From the NCBI RefSeq assembly GCF_000149955.1, contig NC_031000.1:341705-405704 (forward strand): DNA of 64,000 nucleotides. The letters are read 5' to 3'. How positions within the stretch are numbered: position 1 is the first letter of the stretch; every line of letters begins with the position of its first letter. A program made the translations under genes and the position numbers. Positions 56,218-64,000 of this stretch are shown piece after piece. The notes beneath the pieces are model-generated. The model saw nothing but the letters and a program-made list of their open reading frames with translations, was not told the DNA's origin and searched no databases. Origin of the DNA: Fusarium oxysporum f. sp. lycopersici 4287 (lineage: Eukaryota; Ascomycota; Sordariomycetes; Hypocreales; Nectriaceae).

Positions 56218-57380
56218 ATGGGTGTCTTACCTAGCATAGATTCTCGTCCTCGTTTGGTTTTCCCAAATACCCCTCCAGAGTTGGTGAGCCCAGGCGCATC
56301 ATCCTACTCTACTAACTCATCATCTGCAGATCGACCTTGGATCTCACCTACGCCTACTTCACCATCAATGAACAACTATGATAAGTCTCTAACAACAGAC
56401 ATGCCTGCTGACCAGAAGATGAATGGCGAGCAGACTAGGCCAGAGTCGGCCACCCAAGCTGCTACTCGACAACAGCTTCCTTCATTAAGTAGTATCTTTG
56501 GACCTCCGGTGGCTGGTCGACCAACACACTCGCCTCTTTCAGAACACAACAACTCTTACTCTGCTACATCTCCTCTGGGTCGCACTCGTGCACCACCTGG
56601 CGATCGGCATCATTCAACATCTTACTTCCCGCCCACCCTGTCGCCTTCCATATCGCAACCTCGAAGCACCTACGACAACAAGTTCGAAGCTGAACGACAG
56701 CCATTTCATGCTCTCCCACGGTCTTGGTCTGGCTCAGCGTCGCCTAGGTTCCACGATGGCGAGCATGCCCGCCAAAAGTCCGTCGCTGAAGGACAGTCGG
56801 GTAGATGGTCAGTACACCAGGAGAAACGACCTGAGTACTCTCTAGGATCTCGAGATAGTTCCATACGGCCACCCCAGGATCAGTTTCGACTGCACTTTCC
56901 CAGCCCCAAGGAACGCGTGGTTCCCACTTATAACGACCAAAGGTCTCCCCAAAGCGCCCGGATTCCACTACCAACACCCAGCACAACGGCGACTGAGGGC
57001 GTTCCCTCAAAGGACGGACTAGGCCCCAAGATCTGGACTGGAACACACTTATTGCCCCAATTCGTAAGGGCCGCGGAAGTACCTGGAGAGGGAATGTGCT
57101 ATTTCTACGACGATGGCAGTCACTGCAAGACAGTGATTGATGGGGAAGCAGTGAACGCTCACTGGGGTGTCACCAAGGCTGGCAAGCCCAGAAAACGACT
57201 TGCGATTGCTTGCGTAACATGTCGCGAGAAGAAGATCAAATGTGACCCCGAATATCCCCGCTGTGTTCAGTGTGAGAAGTTTGGCAGAATATGCAAATTC
57301 AAGAATGCGTAAGTGCTGCTTATACTAGCTGATTAGTTTTGTTTGCTTACCATTTCTCTAGACCTCGAGGAGGGGCATAA
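56218..57380 (+). CDS. Zn2Cys6 regulator with C-terminal zinc cluster, truncated last exon
   Basis: Nuclear regulator starting MGVLPSIDSRPRLVFPN at 56218. Residues 20-270 are low-complexity, rich in Ser, Pro and Thr. A conserved block follows (LLPQFVRAAEVPGEGMCYFY, CKTVIDGEAVNAHWG), then the binuclear cluster C-x2-C-x6-C-x6-C-x2-C-x6-C in CVTCREKKIKCDPEYPRCVQ and on. An intron at 57309-57361 joins KNA to PRGGA and an immediate stop at 57378-57380, giving 369 aa. Downstream, another frame reads HNTSR, stop, TPPAELDDIRTLGQAFYPYG, the expected continuation. With one G fewer in GGGG at 57372-57375, the frame would reach that sequence but meet a TAA. The layout resembles the EBR1 type of Fusarium regulator, known for extra accessory copies; that name is from memory and unverified. 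Confidence 0.72.
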
Positions 57381-57708
57381 CACGTCTCGCTAAACACCAC
57401 CGGCTGAGCTTGATGATATCCGGACCCTCGGTCAGGCTTTCTATCCATACGGGGATGTCGTATTCCATAAGTATGGCAATACGGCGGAAAAAATTTGATC
57501 CTTGTAGTAATCCCGTTCAGGGGCGATTTTCCAACTCTCCACTCTTTCTTTAATTCCAACATCACTGTGTAGGGACGCTGCGTATGTCCTCGCTGATGAC
57601 GTCCACTTCCACTAACCCTGCGGGGTTATAGTGTCCGCAAGCGAATTGTGCTCTTCCTCAATCTTCAGCACGAACCCTCGATTCTCAAGCGGCGATGTCC
57701 AAGAGCGC
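57381..57708. other. Decayed 3' part of the zinc-cluster gene and spacer
   Basis: 57385-57500 still shows the broken continuation of the regulator; the rest holds nothing recognised. Confidence 0.5.
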
Positions 57709-59574
57709 ATGGCTCGAAAGCGCAAAACGACCGCAAATACTTGGGCACACGCCCGTGAACCCCCCAATTCGGAGCCATCTCGTTGCGGTCGCAAAAATGA
57801 GAAGATTTACTACTGTATGCATTGTGTAAGTCTGACTTACTCCACGACCGTTTCAACGACATTTCGAAATCATCTGCTCAAGATACACGGCATTGAGCTG
57901 GAAGCCCATGAACATCCGATTAAAGAACGGCGTGACCGTCTTATTCAGGATGCTTTCGCCAAGGCCGGCGAGGTGCATGCTGCAAAGCAACTGGCAAAAC
58001 GAGAAGAAACTCTGAGACATGCCATCAATCACAAAGCAGCGTTGGAGACACTTATTCAGCTCGTGACTGTCCGTAATCTCTCTTACAACTGCAGTTCTTG
58101 GGCAGAGCTCCTGCGCTCATTTCTGCAGTCAATGCTGCGGCAGATGACCTCATCAGCCTTTCTCACGGCTCCATACAGAAGCTTGTCTCCAATTCCTTCT
58201 GTGTGCACAAAGACATGTTGCGAAGAAAATTGCAATCTACACCATGGAAACTTCATCTCTGCTGACGTGTGGTCTGCTCCAAATCACAAAGCCTTCCTTG
58301 GGATATGCGTCAAATTTGTAGATCCGGATGCAAAGGAAGCGCTGCAGGCACTATTAGCTTTGTCGGAGTTGCCAGGTCTTGACGGGCCGGGTAGTCACGG
58401 TGGTGCCGAACAATGGAAGCTCCTTCAGCACGTGCTCGAGGATTATAATATCTGGAATAAAGTGGGATTCCACACTGGTGATAATCACGGATCAAACGAC
58501 AAATTATGCCGCTTACTCGGCAATTATCTCCAGGAGAAGGGCGTTGACTGGGAAGCCAAGACCCGTAGAATCCGGTGCCACGGCCATATAGTGAACCTGG
58601 CAGTTCAGGCTTTCCTTTTTATAGACTCAAAAGAGGCTGCTCGAGCGGCTTTGGAGCATATCGAAGACGCCGATGAATCGGCTTTTGGCACTGATTTTTC
58701 TGAAAGGATCAAACCACAAAGGGCGCAAAGATGGCGGCGGCTTGGGCCTCTTGGAAAGGTGCACAACATATCGATTCACATGCGCGAAAACGACTATCGA
58801 TGGAATGAATTCAAGAAGCGCGCAGGAAGATCGCTGGGGCTCGACAACGATACACGGTGGAACTCATGGTTTCTCCTGCTGGCAGTGTGAGAAATAGGCG
58901 GTTCGGTCCAGTCCAGACACCCTGGCTGGACCGCCTGCCTTAACTGGACTGGTACCAAGGTCGGACCAAAACTTGGTATGGCGATGAAGTTTCGGTGTTG
59001 TAGTGCTTAGTTATGCTTCAGCATCTGCCTGCACAACCATACGGCCAAATTTTTACTCTGCAATGTCTGCTTTATAGATTTCGAAGGTATGTAGGCTGGC
59101 CAAACAATCATATTTTCCACCAAGCTCAACCAATCAGCTTGCACTATTTACTCACCTAACAATATGGGCCTTAAATGAGCGGTCCAGTCCAGGAGCCCAT
59201 TATGGACCGCCTATTTCCCACACTGCCTGCTGGACACCACGCTCAATCTTCAGAGCTATGTTCAGTGGTACCAGAAGAAGCATTACCAGGATTTGCGAGA
59301 TGACTACCTGACGCCTGATGAGTGGAGTGCTCTAGGGGAAACGCGCGCATTCCTTCAACCGTTCTGGAAGATCATTCAGCTTACAGAGGGTCGTTACGCC
59401 ACTCTAGACCGTTCACTTTTTACCATGGATGTTCTTCATAAACATTATACACAAGCATTCCAGAAAGACTCAATTGAAAAGTTCAAAGAGCTCCTGGTTC
59501 GTTGGATCGTGTATTGCCACATCGCTTTCTTTCAATTTGAAAACCAGTATTTCCGAGAGCTATTATTCTTTTAA
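57709..59574 (+). pseudogene. hAT-type transposase split by a MITE
   Basis: Starts MARKRKTTANTWAHAREP at 57709. A BED finger (YYCMHCVSLTYS ... HLLKIHG) is followed by the catalytic region: ADVWSAPNHKAFLGICVKF, VGFHTGDNHGSNDKLCRLLG, and the hAT signature RCHGHIVNLAVQAFLF. The frame runs to 58882, where a 343-bp MITE enters; it resumes at 59234 with DTTLNLQSYVQWYQKKHYQD and continues to a stop at 59572-59574. The MITE supplies a stop codon after six bases. The C-terminal dimerisation end of hAT proteins is absent. Two other oddities: part of the N-terminal catalytic region is unusually cysteine-rich, and the usual D in the second position is shifted (TGDNHGSN). Confidence 0.85.
58883..59225. 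mobile_element. 343-bp hAT-type MITE inserted in a hAT transposase gene
   Basis: Ends CAGTGTGAGAAATAGGCGGT and, inverted, CAGTGTGGGAAATAGGCGGT, flanked by a perfect 8-bp duplication CCTGCTGG (58875-58882 and 59226-59233). Terminal CAGTGTG and an 8-bp duplication are diagnostic of hAT-type integration. It has no coding capacity. Intact ends and duplication imply a recent insertion. Confidence 0.95.
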
Positions 59575-60106
59575 ACCCGGCGCTTCTCAGTCATCTCCCA
59601 AAAGCAGCGAAAACTATCCGAAGTTGGGTTATGGATGCCTTTAGGTCGAAAAAGCAACGGCTCAGGGAGGACCTCCGGCAAGCGAGGAGTAGAATCTCCA
59701 TTTCCTTTGATCTCTGGACTTCGCCAAACCCTTACGCTGTTCTTGGGGTTACCGCCATGTGCATCGACACTGCCGGCAAGCCGCAAGCGACAAACTACCG
59801 TTTTGGGTATACGACGTGTACGGCGAACACACTGGCGAGAATATTGGGTCAGCGGTTCTTGAATTGTTAAGGGAATATTATGTTGGCAGAGATCAGGTCG
59901 GATACTTCATGCTGGATAACGCCTCGTCGAATGATACCGCTGTTGAGTTCATACTCAAGGAGCTCTGCCCATGGATGACGCCCAAGCAACGCCGCCATCG
60001 CCGGCTTCGTTGCTTGGGCCATATTATCAATCTCTGCTGCCAGGCATTCCTTATGGGCCGGGGCTGTGAAAGGTATCTAGCAAAGCTGAAATGGTCCAGT
60101 GCATAA
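59575..60106 (+). pseudogene. Fragment of a second hAT transposase, truncated and frameshifted
   Basis: Begins in mid-protein with WVMDAFRSKKQRLREDLRQA and SISFDLWTSPNPYAVLGVTA, slips frame near 59796 (ACAAAC; one more A would restore it), then reads YGEHTGENIGSAVLELL, VGYFMLDNASSNDTAVEFIL and the signature RCLGHIINLCCQAFL before ending. It is a different hAT lineage from the one just upstream. Confidence 0.8.
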
Positions 60107-60481
60107 ATTACATTTAAATGCTCTTTTCATTGGGCGCTTCAGGTGTGGATTAATCCGAGCCCGGATGAAGTGACTGTACTGCGGGTTGCCCCAGGATATA
60201 TTATGACGGATTGTTTAGCATGGTCGTGGAGGTTGCAACAAGAATCAGCAGTACTTGAGTTTCCACACAATTTGGGTAGGAAAGAGAGTATATTAGATAG
60301 TGATGAGATAGTCAGGCTAGGCTGATTCAGGCAACTCAATGAGTGTCCCTGGCAGACCAATCAGCTCGCGCCGTCATGTCGTCACCCCACCAACTAGCAG
60401 CCCCGCCTTATTTATCGTCGTCATCCCCATTGTTATTATTGTATCATCGATCAAGTCAATATGCATCCGCAATCTTAAGAA
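60107..60481. other. Intergenic, upstream of the nuclease-like gene
   Basis: 375 bases, no feature beyond a general pyrimidine-rich stretch before the ATG at 60482. Confidence 0.4.
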
Positions 60482-61840
60482 ATGACCAGCGTCAGCATAC
60501 AAGACAGTCGCGACGACGAGTACGACTTTATTTACTCCTGGCTAAGCACAGTTGAAACTACATCCGATCCAGCTCCCGATTCAACGCATCAGCGAAAGCG
60601 CCGCAAGATAAACAACACCAAGTCCGACCTTGACAGTCAATATCATCGAATTCCAACACCATCTGAGTCATCTCACGCCGGTCGCTTCGCAAGCGACACG
60701 AAACCCCGAAAACCCAGCAATACCCGACATTCAATGCCAAAGAAACGCAGAAGACCATCCACCGAAGACCAAGAACCCGTCCACTCCGACGGAGAAGTTG
60801 ACGCTATCGAGGATACACCCAAGGCTTCGTCAAGAGGGCTGAAGAAGAAAGTCCCGAGTTTAGCACACGAGTCATCAACATCATATGGGTCTTCCTCCGC
60901 ACTCTCTGGCACGTCATCACCCACAAAACAACTTCGATTCGCCGCAACACAAGAGACTGGCTTCGATGAGTACAAATTCGACGACTACATCGATCAATTG
61001 CCACCTTCGCTGCAGACATTGCACCAACAGCTCGTAAACATCGGGTACGGATTTGCGCTTATACCTGATACGCTGAAGCCCGAGTTACAAAGCTTGCGTG
61101 GCTTTCCAGATTTCGCGTTTTATGATCCTGATAAGCAGACGAGTCAATGGCGGATTCCTTCGCCGGCATTTGTCCGGAATCTCTTGAAGAGGGCGACCAA
61201 GTGTCAGTTTGGACATCACAGCGAAGCATCTTGGAACATGGAAGTACATCGTTGTGTTCTTGATTTTGCATTCCGAGAGGCCAATGATGTTTCGGTCAGC
61301 GATTACAGATACTGCACTACTGCGCACATCATACAGGAGTACAGGCCATTTGGCACATCATCAAGATGCATCGATTTTTGCATCTGTATCGAACCCCCAA
61401 AACCGAGTCTTGAGCAGCAGAAGATAGAGGAGATGATCAGGACGCGACCGGGATTATCCATCAACCACACCGATTGGGGAGATTTATGCAAGAACCCCAT
61501 CGCTCTCTCGATCGAGACTAAGCGTCAGGTCAGTTGGGAGAAGGCATTGCTTCAGATCTGCACCTGGCACTCTGCCCAGTGGCGCGCACTCCGAGACCAC
61601 GTCAAAGATATCGAGTTTCTCGCTGGTATTATTGTCCAGGACCACGATTGGTTCTTTGTTGCATCTACACTCGAAGAAGGAAAGTCGACAACGTATCATC
61701 GGCTCCCCCTTGGTAGTACATATAATGCTTTTGACTCGTACAAATTACTCATCTCGTTGCAATGTCTAAGGGCGTGGATCAACGAGCAATACTGGCCTGC
61801 TTTTCGGAGTGATGTTCTTAAGTTACCTGTTGAGGAGTAA
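60482..61840 (+). CDS. PD-(D/E)XK nuclease-like domain protein (fungal family)
   Basis: 452-aa intronless protein. The first 165 residues are low-complexity, with basic patches that look like nuclear-localisation signals (QRKRRKINN, PKKRRRPS) and Ser-rich linkers. The second half matches the fungal PD-(D/E)XK nuclease-like family: the conserved WNMEVHRCVL with E254, the core aspartate D298 in CIDFCICIEPP, NHTDWGDLCKNPIALS, and the E-x-K pair E345/K347 in SIETKR, followed by QICTWHSAQWRALR. All catalytic positions of the fold are kept, so nuclease activity is possible; the biological role is unknown. It is the only intact host gene in a block of dead transposons. Confidence 0.82.
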   Translation: MTSVSIQDSRDDEYDFIYSWLSTVETTSDPAPDSTHQRKRRKINNTKSDLDSQYHRIPTPSESSHAGRFASDTKPRKPSNTRHSMPKKRRRPSTEDQEPVHSDGEVDAIEDTPKASSRGLKKKVPSLAHESSTSYGSSSALSGTSSPTKQLRFAATQETGFDEYKFDDYIDQLPPSLQTLHQQLVNIGYGFALIPDTLKPELQSLRGFPDFAFYDPDKQTSQWRIPSPAFVRNLLKRATKCQFGHHSEASWNMEVHRCVLDFAFREANDVSVSDYRYCTTAHIIQEYRPFGTSSRCIDFCICIEPPKPSLEQQKIEEMIRTRPGLSINHTDWGDLCKNPIALSIETKRQVSWEKALLQICTWHSAQWRALRDHVKDIEFLAGIIVQDHDWFFVASTLEEGKSTTYHRLPLGSTYNAFDSYKLLISLQCLRAWINEQYWPAFRSDVLKLPVEE

Positions 61841-62007
61841 GCGCAATAGACATCTCTAAATATTTTATAGCTTTTATGATTAACGAAACGATATTATATA
61901 ATCTCAATTGACGTTATCTGCTACGTAACCATCTCATAAGCAGGAAACAGTATTATTGTCCTATCATTCGCGACCAGGCTACCCTGGATCTGTGGATTCT
62001 TGACAGG
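61841..62007. other. Spacer before the tandem units
   Basis: 167 bases of AT-rich 3' flank; nothing recognised. Confidence 0.4.
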
Positions 62008-63372
62008 AGTAAAGCAGCATCCAACTCTCTCCTGTAAAAATTCTTTCTTGGCACGCACTGTTAGTGCGGTGCTAAGAGCGGGATTTTCTGCAGGCCACGC
62101 GACCACACAAAAACTGCGGGGACGCTATCGGCTCCCTAACAGCAGTTTTCAGAGAAGGAATTTTGGAGAGTTCGCCTTCTCTGACAACACCTTTGTCGGA
62201 TCTAATGGCGGCACCTCAGAACCAGAACGCCTTAGATATCGGAGGGCGATGCCCCGGGCATTCGTAGCGACATCCTTCCGATCAACGACGCCGATTGCGA
62301 TGGGTTTTTCTCCTTTAAAGGCAAGCCGCACCGTCGGCCTCTGATCCCTTCCCGAGGTTTTTCCCTGCCGCCGCGACAGTCGACTACGAGCTACAACTTG
62401 GTTACTGGAGATTGTGGACTGCGTCAGCAGATGTAGTGATGCGCGAGAGAATTCTGGTCGGTGGAAAAAGTTCGACAATAGATTGCCCTCGAACCCGCTG
62501 ACGGGTGACGGGCTTGAGAAATACAGCACCTTTTGTGCCATTGGTATGCTGGATGGTGAAGGAAGCGGGGTATCCTGTACCTAGCTAGCTCAGCACGTCT
62601 TTTGCTCCAGTAGGAGATTTGGCTTCGTTACAGCCACCCAGACGAAAAATACACATACATACATACATACATAGTAAAGCAGCATCAACTCTCTCCTGTA
62701 AAAAAAAAATTTCCTTGGCACCCGCTGTTAGCGCTCTGCTAGGGCAAAGAATTTTTACAGGCCAAAATGGCAACAAAAGCAACTGTGGGATCAACGGGGC
62801 CTTAACAGCTGCTAGAAGAAAGGGATTCAGAGAGTTGACCTTTCTTCGTGACGAGTGTCTTCAACGACACTGAGCTTCGCAAGCTCTTGACATCGCCCCC
62901 GGGCGCCATTTCATACGTGGTATTTGCGACTTCTTCTCACCTCGACATTTCGGCTTCGCGAGCCTGCGACATTCCGGCCTCTGTGCCCCTCGACTTCCCG
63001 CTGACGGGATGCCCTCTTGAGAGTAATGCGCCTTTGTGCCGATGATATGCTGGGATGAACTAGATGGGAGACGCTGCCGGAGGGAAGCTCTGCGAGGATT
63101 AGCTGTATTGATGTCCGGTGGGACGTGCTTCACCGACAACTACTGTAGGGTCAGCTACGGGTAGAGATGCGCCTTTTGGGGGGATGCGTAGAGGAAAAGC
63201 TCGAGCATGTATACGGCTCCGACGCAAGAGGCCTTGCAGATGACCTGAGTGATGATCAGTACGGCAGCGACTGTAGACAGTTTAGCTCAACACGTCTTGT
63301 GCTCCAGTAGGAGACTTTTCGGGGCCGATGGCCCCCCGGACGAAAAATATACATAACATAACATACATAAGA
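62008..63372 (+). repeat. Tandem copies of a hairpin-rich, simple-repeat-tailed element
   Basis: Units start AGTAAAGCAGCATC at 62008, 62673 and 63372. Each of the first two runs to a shared 3' part (AGCTCARCACGTCTT ... GCTCCAGTAGGAGA ... GACGAAAAATA, at 62587 and 63284) and a CATA/CATAA simple-repeat tail (62650-62672 and 63352-63371). The units are strongly diverged yet keep the same three hairpins: 62031-62094 / 62695-62761; 62110-62149 / 62779-62814; 62150-62183 / 62815-62847. Stem changes are largely compensated. There is no coding potential. The layout is that of a SINE-like retroelement or a tandem structured RNA of unknown type. Confidence 0.6.
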
Positions 63373-63384
63373 GTAAAGCAGCAT

Positions 63385-63441
63385 CGCCGCATACACCACA
63401 GCGCCGAGCCCCCGGTCGCGCCAACCTTCCTTGACCACCAC
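63385..63441 (-). mobile_element. Fragment of a Fot-like transposase gene end
   Basis: GCCGCATACACCACAGCGCC and the following bases match, with few changes, the zinc-knuckle region of Fot copy 3 at about 34927-34982. It starts 13 bases into the third tandem unit, whose normal sequence it replaces. Confidence 0.8.
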
Positions 63442-64000
63442 TCAGGGCTGCCGTCAGATACAGGCGTTTATACATCTGATATATCTGATGTTTCCTGCAC
63501 AGCGAGCGGCTACCCTAGAACTACCGGATTACCAATTTGTTCCGGCTCCGCACCTTCTTTTGTCATCACACTTTCTTGGCATACAAGTGTTAAGAAAGTG
63601 GCTCTGTCTACACCAAAATCCTTAACAATTGCACAACAAAACGTCTCAATCTGCGCTTTGCGCAGTCGCAAGCCGCGGCGATGGCTTCGTCTACAGCGAG
63701 CCCGCCCTGCCGCCCCAGACCCCTTCGATATGGGGATCCACACTCCCGCTAATCTAAACCGAGGAACCCGTGCAGCCCTCTTGCAGAACAGCCCTGCGAC
63801 TGTGAATGGCACCATTGGTGTTTTGCCCGTTCCCAGGTGGATGGCCCAGACACCATCCTCACCACTTGTCGCCGCCACCGCGCTGCAGCCACGGAAGGAG
63901 CTGCGCGCGCTAACTCATCGTCGATCTTTGAACAGCAACCAATCTCTATTATCGAGTCAGCCAATAATCTCGCGCGATAACACGCGGAAGAATACAACGC
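63442..64000. other. Unassigned window end
   Basis: A minus-strand frame at 63510-63878 (ending in GVDRATFLTLVCQES...) is continuous but not recognised and may be repeat-derived. Nothing else is supported. Confidence 0.3.

Noticed and set aside
62640..62672. CATA repeats as a CRISPR-like or telomeric array
   Set aside because: Only a few tetranucleotide units without spacers, and not the TTAGGG telomere unit; better explained as an element tail or microsatellite.
63510..63878. Minus-strand frame of 122 codons
   Set aside because: Could be the edge of a repeat gene, but not recognised and cut near the window end; left as unassigned.
1..64000. tRNA or rRNA genes
   Set aside because: I looked for cloverleaf B-box text and conserved rRNA motifs and found none I could support by eye.

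Overview
The window reads as a transposon-rich, probably accessory or subtelomere-like segment of a filamentous ascomycete (Pezizomycotina). The evidence is short GT-AG introns of about 46-126 nt, Zn2Cys6 regulators, fungus-restricted families (DUF1996, LaeA-like methyltransferase, PD-(D/E)XK nuclease-like protein, AAA-ATPase N-terminal domain) and Fot/pogo, hAT, Tad-type LINE and copia elements. Several gene types would fit Fusarium or another hypocrealean genus, but that is inference. Four N-runs (10071-10170, 13617-13716, 16380-16805, 45861-46860) mark assembly gaps, three of them inside or beside repeats.

Layout. 0-9.6 kb holds host genes: a secreted CE1-type esterase, a secreted DUF1996 protein (-), a mitochondrial D-lactate dehydrogenase and a Zn2Cys6 regulator. 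The last three each carry an apparent one-base frameshift, and the regulator also has a stop. 9.6-19.7 kb is a solo LTR, a strongly AT-rich relic block and a nearly complete copia element (near-identical 152-bp LTRs, CCTCC target duplication). 19.8-21.7 kb is an intact Fot-like element. 22-28 kb has a small secreted protein, a long intronless orphan ORF and a truncated AAA-ATPase N-terminal gene. 28.4-31.9 kb is a dead LINE. 32.9-36.6 kb is two adjacent Fot-like elements, one intact and one dead with mismatched ends. 36.8-43.8 kb has an LTR inverted pair, a chromate transporter, a histidine phosphatase, a C2H2-type relic and a LaeA-like methyltransferase. 44-55.3 kb is again transposon debris: hAT, LINE copy 2, MITEs, Tc1-like. 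56.2-57.4 kb encodes a Zn2Cys6 protein with a broken C-terminal exon. 57.7-60.1 kb is hAT debris with a MITE nested in it. 60.5-61.8 kb is an intact PD-(D/E)XK nuclease-like gene. 62-63.4 kb is a tandem, simple-repeat-tailed element whose copies keep the same hairpins through compensating base changes.

No operon-like pathway is evident; most single-copy genes look like isolated passengers between mobile elements. The most unusual items are the hairpin-conserving tandem units near 62-63.4 kb, the Fot ends whose paired internal motifs change together from element to element, the copia gag/pol junction with one in-frame UGA-C, the MITE inside a hAT gene with an 8-bp target duplication, and the series of one-base frameshifts that may be assembly errors or real decay.
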